NCBI RefSeq assembly: GCF_001553565.1
Contig: NZ_CP014228.1
Location: forward strand, 62,001-126,000
Source: Actinomyces radicidentis
GTDB taxonomy: Bacteria; Actinomycetota; Actinomycetes; Actinomycetales; Actinomycetaceae
Direction: 5' to 3'
Length of the DNA stretch: 64,000 nt
Of the stretch, positions 1-8,239 are shown piece by piece. Made by a program: the position numbers and the translations under genes. The notes under the pieces were generated by a model that saw only the letters and a list, made by a program, of their open reading frames with translations, did not search any database and had not been told where the DNA came from. Every line of letters starts with the position of its first letter. The first letter of the stretch is position 1.

Positions 1-365
1 CGGACGCCCGCGCGGAGTCACCCGGAGAGTCCCTCTCGCGGGTGCGCATGTGGCAGGCGGGACTGCCGGAGCCGGACCTGCAGCGCACCGTCATCGTGGA
101 GGGGCGGCGGTACCGCCTGGACTTCCTGTGGCACGGCGTCCGCGTCTGCGGGGAGTTCGACGGCCGCGTCAAGTACACGCGTGACGCCTTCGGGGTGGAT
201 CCGCAGGACGCGGTGTGGAGCGAGCGCCTGCGCGAGCAGGCCCTGCGCCGGGGCGGGCTCGCCGTCGCCCGGTGGACCTGGGACGAGGCGTGGTACCGCG
301 ACGGCGCTGCGATGCTGGCCGAGCTCGCCCGCCACGGCATCCGCCCGAACGGCCGCCGGTGGTAG
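1..365 (+). CDS. DUF559-type endonuclease-like protein, C-terminal part (cut by window edge)
   Basis: The reading frame is open from base 3 to the stop at 363-365, so only the last 120 residues are present; the GTG at 42 is probably internal. The visible part carries the conserved ESPGES segment just before an AGLPEP motif, then RLDFLW and CGEFDG, which resemble the core of actinobacterial DUF559 proteins (PD-(D/E)XK-like fold, related to very-short-patch-repair nucleases). Such proteins often carry an N-terminal AbiEi-like domain, which would lie outside the window. The next gene is orn on the same strand, separated by a strong hairpin. The family call is good; the biological role is unknown. 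Confidence 0.7.
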   Translation, partial: DARAESPGESLSRVRMWQAGLPEPDLQRTVIVEGRRYRLDFLWHGVRVCGEFDGRVKYTRDAFGVDPQDAVWSERLREQALRRGGLAVARWTWDEAWYRDGAAMLAELARHGIRPNGRRW

Positions 366-430
366 CACGCCGCGCCGGCCCACCGCCACCAGCCGGCCCA
401 CTGATGCCGCTGGGAACGTACGTCACCGCC

Positions 431-497
431 AAAGACAGACATCCTCGGCAAACTGCGACGCCGTCGCCGCCACAGTTTGCCGAGGATGTCTGCCTTT
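431..497. repeat. Large intergenic hairpin, 25-bp arms
   Basis: Arms at 431-455 and 473-497 are inverted copies with one mismatch, separated by a 17-base loop. The core arm reads GACATCCTCGGCAAACTG. It lies between the DUF559 gene and orn. It could terminate the upstream transcript, but the arms are longer and less GC-rich than the other terminators here and there is no T-run, so a mobile or REP-like repeat is also possible. Confidence 0.7.
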
Positions 498-530
498 GTG
501 CTGGGGGGCCGGACCAGCGCGTCCGCTCCC

Positions 531-590
531 TCGCCCACCGCCCCCTCGCCCACCGCCCCCTCGCCCACCGCCCCCTCGCTCACCGGGCCC
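531..590. repeat. 15-bp tandem repeat, four copies
   Basis: Four head-to-tail copies of TCGCCCACCGCCCCC, the last degenerate, sit directly upstream of the orn start. The array is not in a gene and lies where the orn promoter or leader would be. Confidence 0.75.
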
Positions 591-631
591 TCGCCCGCCC
601 CGGCGCTAGACTCCCCACCGTGAGTCGACAG

Positions 632-1252
632 ATGAGTACCTCAGATCCCCTGGTGTGGATCGACTGCGAGATGACCGGCCTGGACCTGAGCGCGGACGCG
701 CTCATCGAGGTCGCCGTGGTCGTGACCGACTACGAGCTCAAGCCGCTGGGCGAGGGCATCGACGTCCTCATCAAGCCGCCGGCCGCCGCCCTGGACCAGA
801 TGAACGACTTCGTGCGCAAGATGCACACCACCTCCGGCCTGCTCGACGAGCTCGAGGAGGGCCTCACGATGGAGGAGGCGCAGCGCCAGGTCCTGGACTA
901 CGTGAAGTCGCTCGTCCCGGAGGCCCGCACGGCGCAGCTCGCCGGCAACTCGGTGGGCACGGACAAGACCTTCCTCGCGCGCGACATGCCGGAGCTCATC
1001 GAGTACCTACACTACCGGATCGTCGACGTCTCCTCGATCAAGGAGCTGGCGAAGCGCTGGTACCCGCGCACCTACTTCCAGTCGCCGGAGAAGCACGGCG
1101 GCCACCGCGCGCTGGCGGACATCCTCGAGTCGATCGACGAGCTGCGCTACTACCGCGGCGTCCTCTTCCCGCAGGGCGAGGGCCCGACGAGCGAGGACTG
1201 CAAGGCCGTGGCGGAGGACGTCGTCGCTCACCCGACCGCGGACCTCATCTGA
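632..1252 (+). CDS. orn: Oligoribonuclease (3'-5' exoribonuclease)
   Basis: A 206-residue DEDDh-family enzyme that degrades 2-5 nt RNA oligomers to mononucleotides at the end of cytoplasmic mRNA decay; it also clears pGpG in organisms using cyclic di-GMP. ExoI is seen as WIDCEMTGLD (Asp11, Glu13), ExoII as AGNSVGTDKTFLARD near residue 110, and ExoIII as HRALADILES near residue 158, so all acidic ligands and the catalytic His are present. The length fits actinobacterial Orn. The in-frame GTG at 620 is an alternative start; the ATG gives the usual N-terminus. A hairpin follows the stop. Confidence 0.95.
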   Translation: MSTSDPLVWIDCEMTGLDLSADALIEVAVVVTDYELKPLGEGIDVLIKPPAAALDQMNDFVRKMHTTSGLLDELEEGLTMEEAQRQVLDYVKSLVPEARTAQLAGNSVGTDKTFLARDMPELIEYLHYRIVDVSSIKELAKRWYPRTYFQSPEKHGGHRALADILESIDELRYYRGVLFPQGEGPTSEDCKAVAEDVVAHPTADLI

Positions 1253-1279
1253 GCTGCGCCCGGGGTCCCGGGCACCATC

Positions 1280-1323
1280 CGACGACGCCGGCCGCCGCCT
1301 TCTCGCGGTGGCCGGCGTTGTCG
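1280..1323 (+). terminator. Hairpin downstream of orn
   Basis: Arms 1280-1293 and 1310-1323 pair over 14 bases with one G-T wobble. It lies about 30 bases after the orn stop without a clear T-run. The rest of the 1253-1574 gap up to tRNA-His holds the tRNA promoter and nothing else recognisable. Confidence 0.5.
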
Positions 1324-1514
1324 CGTCCGACGGCGCTCAGCGGTTGCCGCCCACTCTCGACGGCGGCCGCCGGTTCTCACTCATTGGCGGCGACGCCCCA
1401 GGCCCCGCCCACGCCCCCGAGCCGTGGCCGCATCCTTCGCCCGCCGCCTCCCCTCCCCGTACCTCCCCTGGCACAGGGCCCGCACCCCACGTGACGCAGT
1501 GCACGGGCGCCGGT

Positions 1515-1544
1515 TTGGCCCAGCCGGGCGCGACCCGATAAAGT
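1515..1544 (+). promoter_or_regulatory. Promoter of tRNA-His
   Basis: TTGGCC at 1515-1520, an 18-base spacer and TAAAGT at 1539-1544 place transcription start about 25 bases before the tRNA. The -10 hexamer is identical to those of both rRNA promoters in this window. Confidence 0.6.
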
Positions 1545-1575
1545 ACCGACTCGTTGCGGCACGTCCGCAGCGATG

Positions 1576-1651
1576 GTGGCTGTAGCTCAGTTGGCAGAGC
1601 GCTTGGTTGTGGTCCAGGAGGTCGCGGGTTCAAGCCCCGTTAGCCACCCCA
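1576..1651 (+). tRNA. tRNA-His (anticodon GTG) with encoded CCA
   Basis: Cloverleaf: acceptor GTGGCTG pairs with TAGCCAC, the D arm is GCTC/GAGC, the anticodon stem CTTGG/CCAGG encloses TTGTGGT (anticodon GTG), and the T arm contains GTTCAAGC. The discriminator is C and CCA is encoded at 1649-1651. A G at 1575 supplies the G-1 residue that histidyl-tRNA synthetase requires. The gene stands alone with its own promoter and terminator. Confidence 0.95.
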
Positions 1652-1658
1652 TCCGATT

Positions 1659-1690
1659 CCGGCTCCGGCACTTCGCCGGGGCCGGTTCTC
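1659..1690 (+). terminator. Intrinsic terminator after tRNA-His
   Basis: Arms 1659-1669 and 1675-1685 (11 bp, one wobble) with a 5-base loop are followed by the T-rich TTCTCGTTT, immediately after the tRNA. Confidence 0.75.
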
Positions 1691-1738
1691 GTTTCGCGGC
1701 ACCGACGCCGTTCCATCCCCACAGCTCAGAGGTGATCC

Positions 1739-2605
1739 ATGGATCGTCGAGACTTCATGCTCGTGCTCGCCGCCGGCACGGTGGCGGCAACCGCCTCCTG
1801 CTCGTCCTCGTCCCGGGCGCCCGAGGCCTCGTCCGGAGGCTCCGGCGCCGCCTCGTCGACGCCGTCCGCCTCGGCGAGTCCGACGCCGACGCCGACGCCG
1901 AGCCCCACCCCGTCGCGCAGCGCCCTGTGGTTGCAGGACGGCCCTCCCCCGCTGCCCGGCCCGCAGGAGCTGTCGGGCGTGATCACGGGTCTGCCGGAGG
2001 CGGTCGGGAACACGGTGGCGCTGACGATCGACGACGGGGCCGACTCCTCGGTGGTCGACGCGTACCTGGACTTCGCGAAGGAGTCGGGGGTGCGCCTCAC
2101 CTTCTTCGTGACCTCCTCGTACCCGGGGTGGACGGACTGCAAGGCGAAGATGATGCCGCTGGTGGAGTCCGGGCAGGTGCAGCTGGGGAACCACACGGTG
2201 ACGCACGCGGGGCTGACGCAGATCAGCGAGTCGGAGATCATCTCGGAGGTGTCCGGCTGCGAGACCTTCCTGCGGGACACCTGCGGCGTGACGGGAGCGC
2301 CCTTCGTGCGTCCGCCGTACGGGTACCGGAGCTCGTGGACGGACTCGGTGTGCGCGAAGCTCGGGTACACGTCGCCGACGCTGTGGTACGGCTCGTTCGG
2401 TGACTCGGGGCTGCTGACGGAGGACGTGCTGCTGGACCAGGCCCGTCAGTGGCTCCTGGCGCAGCACGTCGTCATCGGGCACGCGAACTTCCCGACGGTG
2501 ACGCACCTGTACGGCCAGATCATCGACATCCTGCGCGAGCGCTCGTTGCTCACCGCGACGCTCGACGACGTCTTCTTCGGCCCGGGTCACGACCGGCACG
2601 TCTGA
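1739..2605 (+). CDS. Polysaccharide deacetylase (NodB-type) lipoprotein
   Basis: This 288-residue predicted exported protein removes N- or O-acetyl groups from a cell-wall or capsular glycan. It begins with an RR-containing signal and a lipobox ending at Cys21, then a Ser/Thr/Pro linker (about residues 22-60) with a TP repeat. The catalytic NodB domain shows TIDDG (96-100; catalytic and metal Asp), NHTVTH (151-156; metal-binding His pair), RPPYGYR (191-197) and a late GHANF motif with the C-terminal His. The gene stands alone after tRNA-His. The substrate (peptidoglycan, chitin-like or capsule) cannot be told from sequence. Confidence 0.88.
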   Translation: MDRRDFMLVLAAGTVAATASCSSSSRAPEASSGGSGAASSTPSASASPTPTPTPSPTPSRSALWLQDGPPPLPGPQELSGVITGLPEAVGNTVALTIDDGADSSVVDAYLDFAKESGVRLTFFVTSSYPGWTDCKAKMMPLVESGQVQLGNHTVTHAGLTQISESEIISEVSGCETFLRDTCGVTGAPFVRPPYGYRSSWTDSVCAKLGYTSPTLWYGSFGDSGLLTEDVLLDQARQWLLAQHVVIGHANFPTVTHLYGQIIDILRERSLLTATLDDVFFGPGHDRHV

Positions 2606-3004
2606 GCAGGGACTGCGGGCTCGGGTCTCGCGGCGCCCGGTGCGAGCGCTGGGGCGGGCCGCCTCCGAGTCGTCCGTGCAGGCGCTCCGTGCGGCTGCGC
2701 CGACGCCCCGACGACGCCGTCAGCACGAGGAGCACGCATGAGCCGGCGGGGCACGCCTCCCGTCGTGCGGCTGCGCTGCTCGCCGGCCCGCGCCGCCGCC
2801 GAGCGCAGCGCCTCCGTCGAGCCGCCCCGGCCGACCCCGCCGAGGACGTCTCCGGCATGTGGTGGTCGGCGCCGTCACGATTCCTGCCGACGACGACGCG
2901 CCGTCTCACCGGAGGCTATCCCGTCGGCGTGTGGTGGTGCGAGGAGGACGGGTACGGCCCGCTGCGCGCCACCACCACCGCTACCGCCAGGGCCGCGCGC
3001 CCCG
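2606..3004. other. Gap of about 400 bp between convergent genes, no gene seen
   Basis: This is GC-rich sequence between the deacetylase stop and the LysR stop. Long open frames occur on both strands, but they have no family resemblance and extend antisense into neighbours, as expected by chance at this GC content. No convincing hairpin or RNA was found. Confidence 0.4.
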
Positions 3005-3961
3005 TCAGCCCACCCAGCCGCGCTGCGCGATGACCTCGAGCACGAGGTCGACCGCGGGCCCGTAGGGCGGCGCGCCGGCGGTGCACACGGAGACGACGCG
3101 CTTCTGCGCGCGCACGGGTCGCGTCCGCACGCCCGGGTGCGTGAAGGCCTCGAGCGCCATCCTGGGCAGGAGCCCCACCCCGCCGCGGGCGGCGACGAGC
3201 GCCTGGACGGCGACGTAGTCGTCGCTGGCGTAGCCGACGACGGGCTCGAAGCCGGCGTCCGCGCAGGCGCTCGTGAGGTGGGCGCGGCAGCGCTCGCAGC
3301 CCGTCACCCAGGTCGCGTCCCGCCAGGGTCCGAGGTCGGCGACCTCGTCGGCACCGTCGGCGACCTCGTCGGCACCGCCGCCGACGGCGCCCGCCCCAGC
3401 CTGGGCGTCCCCGCCCCCGGTGCCGGCGCGTGCCGCTGCGGGCTCGATGAGGTGGAGGAGGTCGTCGCCGAGGTCCAGGCGCCGGACCGCGTCGTCGTCG
3501 GAGCCCTCGGGGTAGGAGAAGGTGAGGGCGAGGTCGACGTCGCCGCGTCGCAGCATCTGCAGCGCCTCGGGCGGCTCGGCGTCGACGACCTGGAGCTCGA
3601 GGCCGGGCGCCCGCTCGGCGAGGGCGGCGAGGACGGCGGGCACGACGACGGCGACGGCGGAGGGGAAGGCGGCGAGGCGGACGACGCCGGAGGCGAGGTC
3701 GGTCATCGACTGGAGCTCGCGCTCGACGCGGTCGAGGGAGGCGAGGAGCGCCCGTCCCTGGTCGGCGAGGTAGCGGCCCTCGTGGGTGAGGCGGAGGCGG
3801 CGGCCGACGTGCGTGACGAGGACGGCGCCGGTCTCGGACTGGAGCCGTTGGAGGTGGTGGGTGGCGGTGGCCTGGGCGTATCCGAGTCCGTCGGCGGCGC
3901 CGGCGAGCGTTCCCTCCTCGTCGAGCGCCACGAGGACGCGGAGGCGGTTGACGTCGATCAC
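3005..3961 (-). CDS. LysR-family transcriptional regulator
   Basis: A 318-residue regulator with an N-terminal winged HTH (about residues 4-62; the recognition region includes AQATATHHLQRL) and a C-terminal effector-binding domain. An Ala/Gly/Asp-rich low-complexity insertion at about 176-210 contains a tandem ADEVADG/ADEVADL pair inside the effector domain, which is unusual. It is divergent from the threonine/serine dehydratase with an 82-base spacer, the classic arrangement for a LysR protein controlling its neighbour and itself. The inducer is unknown. Confidence 0.88.
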   Translation of the reverse strand: MIDVNRLRVLVALDEEGTLAGAADGLGYAQATATHHLQRLQSETGAVLVTHVGRRLRLTHEGRYLADQGRALLASLDRVERELQSMTDLASGVVRLAAFPSAVAVVVPAVLAALAERAPGLELQVVDAEPPEALQMLRRGDVDLALTFSYPEGSDDDAVRRLDLGDDLLHLIEPAAARAGTGGGDAQAGAGAVGGGADEVADGADEVADLGPWRDATWVTGCERCRAHLTSACADAGFEPVVGYASDDYVAVQALVAARGGVGLLPRMALEAFTHPGVRTRPVRAQKRVVSVCTAGAPPYGPAVDLVLEVIAQRGWVG

Positions 3962-4043
3962 GCACCCACACTACGACATCATCGATTGGTTTGCTCGAAT
4001 CTTTCGTCTGGACCGATCGATCCGGGCTCGTCACGATGGAGCC

Positions 4044-5105
4044 ATGACAGCCATCGCCGCCCCCGCACGCAGCACGTCCGCCGCCCCCTCCGACGCCGCC
4101 GCCACTCCGCGCCACGTCGAGCGCGGCATCGAGCACGACCTGCCGGTCTCCTTCGACGGCGTCCTGCGTGCCGCGACGGCGCTCTCCGGCGTCCTGCCGG
4201 CGACGCCGAGCTGGCGCTACCCGCTCCTCGACGAGATGGCCGGCTGCGAGGTGGTCGTCAAGCAGGAGAACGTCCAGCCGACCGGCGCGTTCAAGGTGCG
4301 CGGCGGCATGGCGCTCGTCGCCGGGATGGTCGAGCGCCTGGGCAGCGGGCTCCCCGAGGGTCTCGTGACGGCGTCGACGGGTAACCACGCCCAGTCGATC
4401 GCCTACGCGGCGCGGGCGCACGGGCTGGGCGCCGTCATCGTCATGCCGTCGTGCGCTCCGGAGGTCAAGCGACGGGCGGTCGAGGCGCTGGGCGCACGGG
4501 TGGTCATCGAGGACGGGACCGTGACGGACGCCGTGCGGGCGGCCCGCGAGCGCGCGGCCGGCGCCGGCTGGTACTTCGTGAGCCCCTGCGAGGAGCCGGA
4601 CATCATCCACGGGCACGCCACGGTGTACCTGGAGCTGCTGCGCGAGCACCCGGACCTCGAGGCGGTGTACGTGCCGGTCGGCTCGGGCTCGGGCGCGGCG
4701 GGCGCGTGCCTCGTGCGCGACGCGATCGCGCCGTCCTGCCGGATCATCGGGGTCCAGTCGGCTCAGGCGCCGGCGGCCTGGCGGGCCTGGCGGGAGGGGC
4801 GTCCGGTGGAGGACGTGTGCACGACGCGCGCCTCGGGCCTGGCGGTGGCGGCGTCCTCCGGTCTCCCCCAGCGCGTCATGCGCGGCGCCCTGGACGACTT
4901 CATCCTCGTCGATGACGACGCGATCGACGACGCGCGCCGCCTCCTGGCGTCTTGCGCGCACACGCTCGCGGAGGGTGCGGGCGCCGCCTCGCTGGCGGGT
5001 CTGCTCGCGGACGGGGATCGTCCGCGCCGGTGCGCCGTCGTGGTGTCGGGCGGTGTCGCCGACGCCGCGGAGCTGGCGGACCTGGGTGCGCCGTCCCGTC
5101 GCTGA
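4044..5105 (+). CDS. PLP-dependent threonine/serine dehydratase
   Basis: A 353-residue fold-type II PLP enzyme that deaminates threonine to 2-oxobutyrate (or serine to pyruvate). The Schiff-base Lys84 is in PTGAFKVRGG, STGNHAQS (111-118) binds substrate, and the phosphate loop is GSGSGAAG (214-221). There is no C-terminal ACT regulatory domain, so it resembles catabolic TdcB-type or short IlvA enzymes and would not show classical isoleucine feedback. It is divergent from a LysR gene and faces the cimA-like gene. Catabolic versus biosynthetic use is not settled by sequence. Confidence 0.87.
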   Translation: MTAIAAPARSTSAAPSDAAATPRHVERGIEHDLPVSFDGVLRAATALSGVLPATPSWRYPLLDEMAGCEVVVKQENVQPTGAFKVRGGMALVAGMVERLGSGLPEGLVTASTGNHAQSIAYAARAHGLGAVIVMPSCAPEVKRRAVEALGARVVIEDGTVTDAVRAARERAAGAGWYFVSPCEEPDIIHGHATVYLELLREHPDLEAVYVPVGSGSGAAGACLVRDAIAPSCRIIGVQSAQAPAAWRAWREGRPVEDVCTTRASGLAVAASSGLPQRVMRGALDDFILVDDDAIDDARRLLASCAHTLAEGAGAASLAGLLADGDRPRRCAVVVSGGVADAAELADLGAPSRR

Positions 5106-5135
5106 GCCGGACGACGCGCAGCCGGCGCGTCCCGC

Positions 5136-6839
5136 TTACCGCGGCTCCACGCCCGCCCGGATGAGCCCCACCACGTGCCCGTCGGTCAGCGCCTCCCAGG
5201 AGGCCTCGATGATGTCGGTGCCCACGCCCACGGTGGACCAGGTGCGCTCGCCGTCGGTGATGTCGACGAGGACGCGCACGATGGCCTGGGTGCCGCGCTC
5301 GGAGTCGAGGATGCGCACCTTGAAGTCGGTGAGCTCGAAGCCGCGGATCTCGGGGTAGGTCTCGGCGAGCGCGTCGCACAGGGCGTGGTCGAGGGCGTTG
5401 ACGGGGCCGTTGCCCTCGCCGAGGACGGCGTGGCGCCGCCCGCCGACCCACATGCGCACGGTGGCCTCGGACTCGGACTCGGTGGCGCCGTCGATGGGGA
5501 GGAGCTCCTCCCCCGGCGCGGGCCGCGCCGCCACGGAGGCGCGCCAGGACTCGACGCGGAAGTACTCGGGCAGGTCGCCGCGGGCCTGGCGCAGCAGCAG
5601 CTCGAAGCTCCCGTCGGCGGCGTCGTAGGCGTAGCCGCGGGCCTCGTGCTCCTTGACGGCGGTGGTGACGCGGCCGAGGAGCTCGGAGTCACCGTCGGTG
5701 TCAATGCCGAGCTCGCGTGCCTTGAGCTCGATGGAGGCGCGCCCGGCCATCTCGGAGACGAGCATGCTCATGGTGTTGCCGACGCGCGCGGGGTCGATGT
5801 GCTGGTAGAGGTCGGGGTCGACCTTGATGGCGCTGGCGTGGAGGCCGGCCTTGTGGGCGAAGGCCTTGGCGCCGACGTAGGGCTCGCGGCCCGACGGTGC
5901 TCGGTTGGCGATCTCGCCGACGCGGCGGGAGACGCGGCTGAGCTCGGCCAGCCTCCGGGCCCGCCCGTCGTCGTCGCCGGGCAGGGCGGTCCAGCCGGTC
6001 TTGGTCTCGAGGTTGGCGACGAGGGTGAGGAGGTTGGCGTTGCCGGTGCGCTCGCCGAAGCCGTTGACGCAGCCCTGGACCTGGCGGGCGCCGGCGTCGA
6101 CGGCGGCGAGGGCGCCGGCGACGGCGAGCCCGGAGTCGTCGTGGGTGTGGATGCCGATCGCGCACGCCTCGCAGCCGGCCTCGTCGAGGGCGGCTCGCAG
6201 GGACCGGACGGCGTCGGCGATGCCGCCGGGGAGGGTGCCGCCGTTGGTGTCGCAGGGGATGACGGCGGTGGCGCCGGCGCGGGCGGCCTCGAGGGCGACG
6301 TCGACGCCGTAGCCCGGGTCGTGCGCGAGGCCGCCGAAGTAGTGCTCGAGGTCGACCATGACCTCGCGTCCGGCCGCGGTGAGCACCTCGACGGTGTCGC
6401 GCACCATACGGAGGTTCTCCTCGCGGGTGGTGCGCAGGGCGCGCTCGACGTGGACGGGGTCGGACTTGGCGACGACCGTGACGACGGGGGCGCCGGAGTC
6501 GATGAGGCCGCGGACCTGGGCGTCCTCGGCGGCGGGGGCTCCGGCGCGGCAGGTGGAGCCGAAGGCGACGAGCCTGGCGACCTGAAGGTCGAGCTCGGTG
6601 CGGGCGCGCTCGAAGAGCTCGGTGTCCTTGGGGATGGCGCCCGGCCAGCCGGCCTCGATGTAGGCGACGCCGAGCTCGTCGAGGAGGCGGGCGACGGCGA
6701 GCTTGTCGTCGACGGTGAAGGAGACGGACTGCTGCTGGGCGCCGTCGCGCAGGGTGGTGTCGTAGACGGCGACGGCGGGCCGCGTGCTGCCCGCCGGGCT
6801 GCTCGTCGGCTCGTTCGGCCGACTGCTGGTGTGTGCCAT
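5136..6839 (-). CDS. cimA: Citramalate synthase-type enzyme (2-isopropylmalate synthase family)
   Basis: A 567-residue enzyme with an N-terminal TIM barrel starting at DTTLRDGAQQQ (about 27-37), a metal site in GIHTHDDSGLA, a GERTGNANL segment and a C-terminal LeuA-type dimer/allosteric domain (about 430-567). This long form matches the citramalate synthase branch, which condenses pyruvate and acetyl-CoA into the threonine-independent isoleucine route, more than LeuA. The ATG at 6839 is preceded by GAGGAGG at good spacing; a longer frame exists upstream but is unlike the family. The gene follows ilvE on the same strand. CimA versus a second LeuA is inferred from the overall pattern only. Confidence 0.82.
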   Translation of the reverse strand: MAHTSSRPNEPTSSPAGSTRPAVAVYDTTLRDGAQQQSVSFTVDDKLAVARLLDELGVAYIEAGWPGAIPKDTELFERARTELDLQVARLVAFGSTCRAGAPAAEDAQVRGLIDSGAPVVTVVAKSDPVHVERALRTTREENLRMVRDTVEVLTAAGREVMVDLEHYFGGLAHDPGYGVDVALEAARAGATAVIPCDTNGGTLPGGIADAVRSLRAALDEAGCEACAIGIHTHDDSGLAVAGALAAVDAGARQVQGCVNGFGERTGNANLLTLVANLETKTGWTALPGDDDGRARRLAELSRVSRRVGEIANRAPSGREPYVGAKAFAHKAGLHASAIKVDPDLYQHIDPARVGNTMSMLVSEMAGRASIELKARELGIDTDGDSELLGRVTTAVKEHEARGYAYDAADGSFELLLRQARGDLPEYFRVESWRASVAARPAPGEELLPIDGATESESEATVRMWVGGRRHAVLGEGNGPVNALDHALCDALAETYPEIRGFELTDFKVRILDSERGTQAIVRVLVDITDGERTWSTVGVGTDIIEASWEALTDGHVVGLIRAGVEPR

Positions 6840-7004
6840 CTCCGGGGCCTCCTCGTGCTCCCGCGCGGGCGGGGTCCCGGCGGCCGCGTCAGTGTGCCAC
6901 GGGGCGCGCGGGTGGCGCGGTGGCGCCCGGTGCGTGATCGGCCGCACCGGTGAGGACCTCGTGTGCGGGCGCCCCGACGCTCCGCGCAGGCCCGTCTGCG
7001 TGGG

Positions 7005-8165
7005 TCAGACCAGGCGGTACATCCAGTCGTACGGGTCCTCGTAGCGGCCGTACTGGATGCCGGTGAGGCGGTCGTGGATCTGGTGGGTGACCTCCTGGCC
7101 GGAGATCGTCACGTCGAAGCCCTCGCCCTTGAGGTGGCCGAGGGGGACGACCACGGCGGCGGTGCCGCAGGCGAAGACCTCGGTCACCTTGCCGGACTCG
7201 ATGTCCGCGAGCAGGCCCTCGAGGCTGATGGTGTCCTCGACGACCTTGCGGCCCTCGTCCTGGAGGAGGCGGATGATCGCGGAGCGGGTGTTGCCCTCGA
7301 GGATCGTGCCGGTCAGGTGCGGGGTGCGCACGGTGCCGTCGGCGTCGACGACCATGATGTTCATGCCGCCGAGCTCCTCGAGGTTCTTCTCGGTGACGTC
7401 GTCGAGGAAGCAGACCTGGTCGCAGCCCTGCTCGGCCGCCTGCTGCTGGGGCAGGAGGCTGGAGGCGTAGTTGCCGCCCGTCTTGGCGAAGCCGGTGCCG
7501 CCGCGGCCGGCGCGGTGGAAGTCCTGGGCCACCCAGATGCTGATGGGCTGGAGGCCGTGGGTGAAGTAGGCGCCGGACGGGGAGGCGATGACGTAGTAGT
7601 CGACGACGCCGCCGGCGTGCACGCCGAGGAAGGCCTCGGAGGCGAACATGTAGGGGCGCAGGTAGAGGGACTCGCCGTCGCCGGAGGGGACCCACTCCTG
7701 GTCGGCGCGCACGAGGTCGACGAGGGAGGCGATGAAGTCCTCCTCGGGGAGCTCGGGCAGCGCCAGGCGCCGGGCGGAGACGTTGAGGCGCGCGGCGTTG
7801 TAGCGAGGACGGAAGGTCCAGATGGAGCCGTCGGCGTGACGGTAGGCCTTGATGCCCTCGAAGACCTCCTGGCCGTAGTGGAGGACGGCGGCCGCCGGGG
7901 ACAGGGAGATGTCGCCGAAGGCGACGGTCTCCTGGCTCCCCCAGCCCTCGCCGCGGGTCCAGCGGGCGTGGGTCATGTGGTCCGAGAAGACCTTGCCGAA
8001 GTGGAGGTCGGTGAGCGCCTGGGCGCGCTCGGCCTCAGTGGCGGGGTGCGCGTTGGGCACGAGCGGGAAGCGACCGGCGAGCTCGTCCGCGGCGGGGACG
8101 GGGACGGCGGCGGCCTTGGCCAGCGGGGTGACGAGCGAGTCGGGGGTGGAGGCGGCGTCAGACAT
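7005..8165 (-). CDS. ilvE: Branched-chain amino-acid aminotransferase
   Basis: A 386-residue fold-type IV PLP aminotransferase that performs the last step of Ile, Leu and Val synthesis, moving an amino group from glutamate to the 2-oxo acids. The Lys that binds PLP is K228 in GFAKTGGNYA; HYGQEVFEGIKAYR and LRPYMFASE are family signatures. The start ATG has GAGG close upstream. It lies 165 bases before the cimA-like gene on the same strand, so the two may be cotranscribed. Confidence 0.95.
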   Translation of the reverse strand: MSDAASTPDSLVTPLAKAAAVPVPAADELAGRFPLVPNAHPATEAERAQALTDLHFGKVFSDHMTHARWTRGEGWGSQETVAFGDISLSPAAAVLHYGQEVFEGIKAYRHADGSIWTFRPRYNAARLNVSARRLALPELPEEDFIASLVDLVRADQEWVPSGDGESLYLRPYMFASEAFLGVHAGGVVDYYVIASPSGAYFTHGLQPISIWVAQDFHRAGRGGTGFAKTGGNYASSLLPQQQAAEQGCDQVCFLDDVTEKNLEELGGMNIMVVDADGTVRTPHLTGTILEGNTRSAIIRLLQDEGRKVVEDTISLEGLLADIESGKVTEVFACGTAAVVVPLGHLKGEGFDVTISGQEVTHQIHDRLTGIQYGRYEDPYDWMYRLV

Positions 8166-8239
8166 GACCTCAGGCTACTGCGAGGCCCACCGACCGGACG
8201 GACAAGGCTCACATAGCGACCCAGACTCGACACGCTAGT

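Noticed and set aside
2738-4384. A long plus-strand frame across the LysR gene and the dehydratase start
   Set aside because: It is antisense to one gene and out of frame with the other; the protein has no family likeness.
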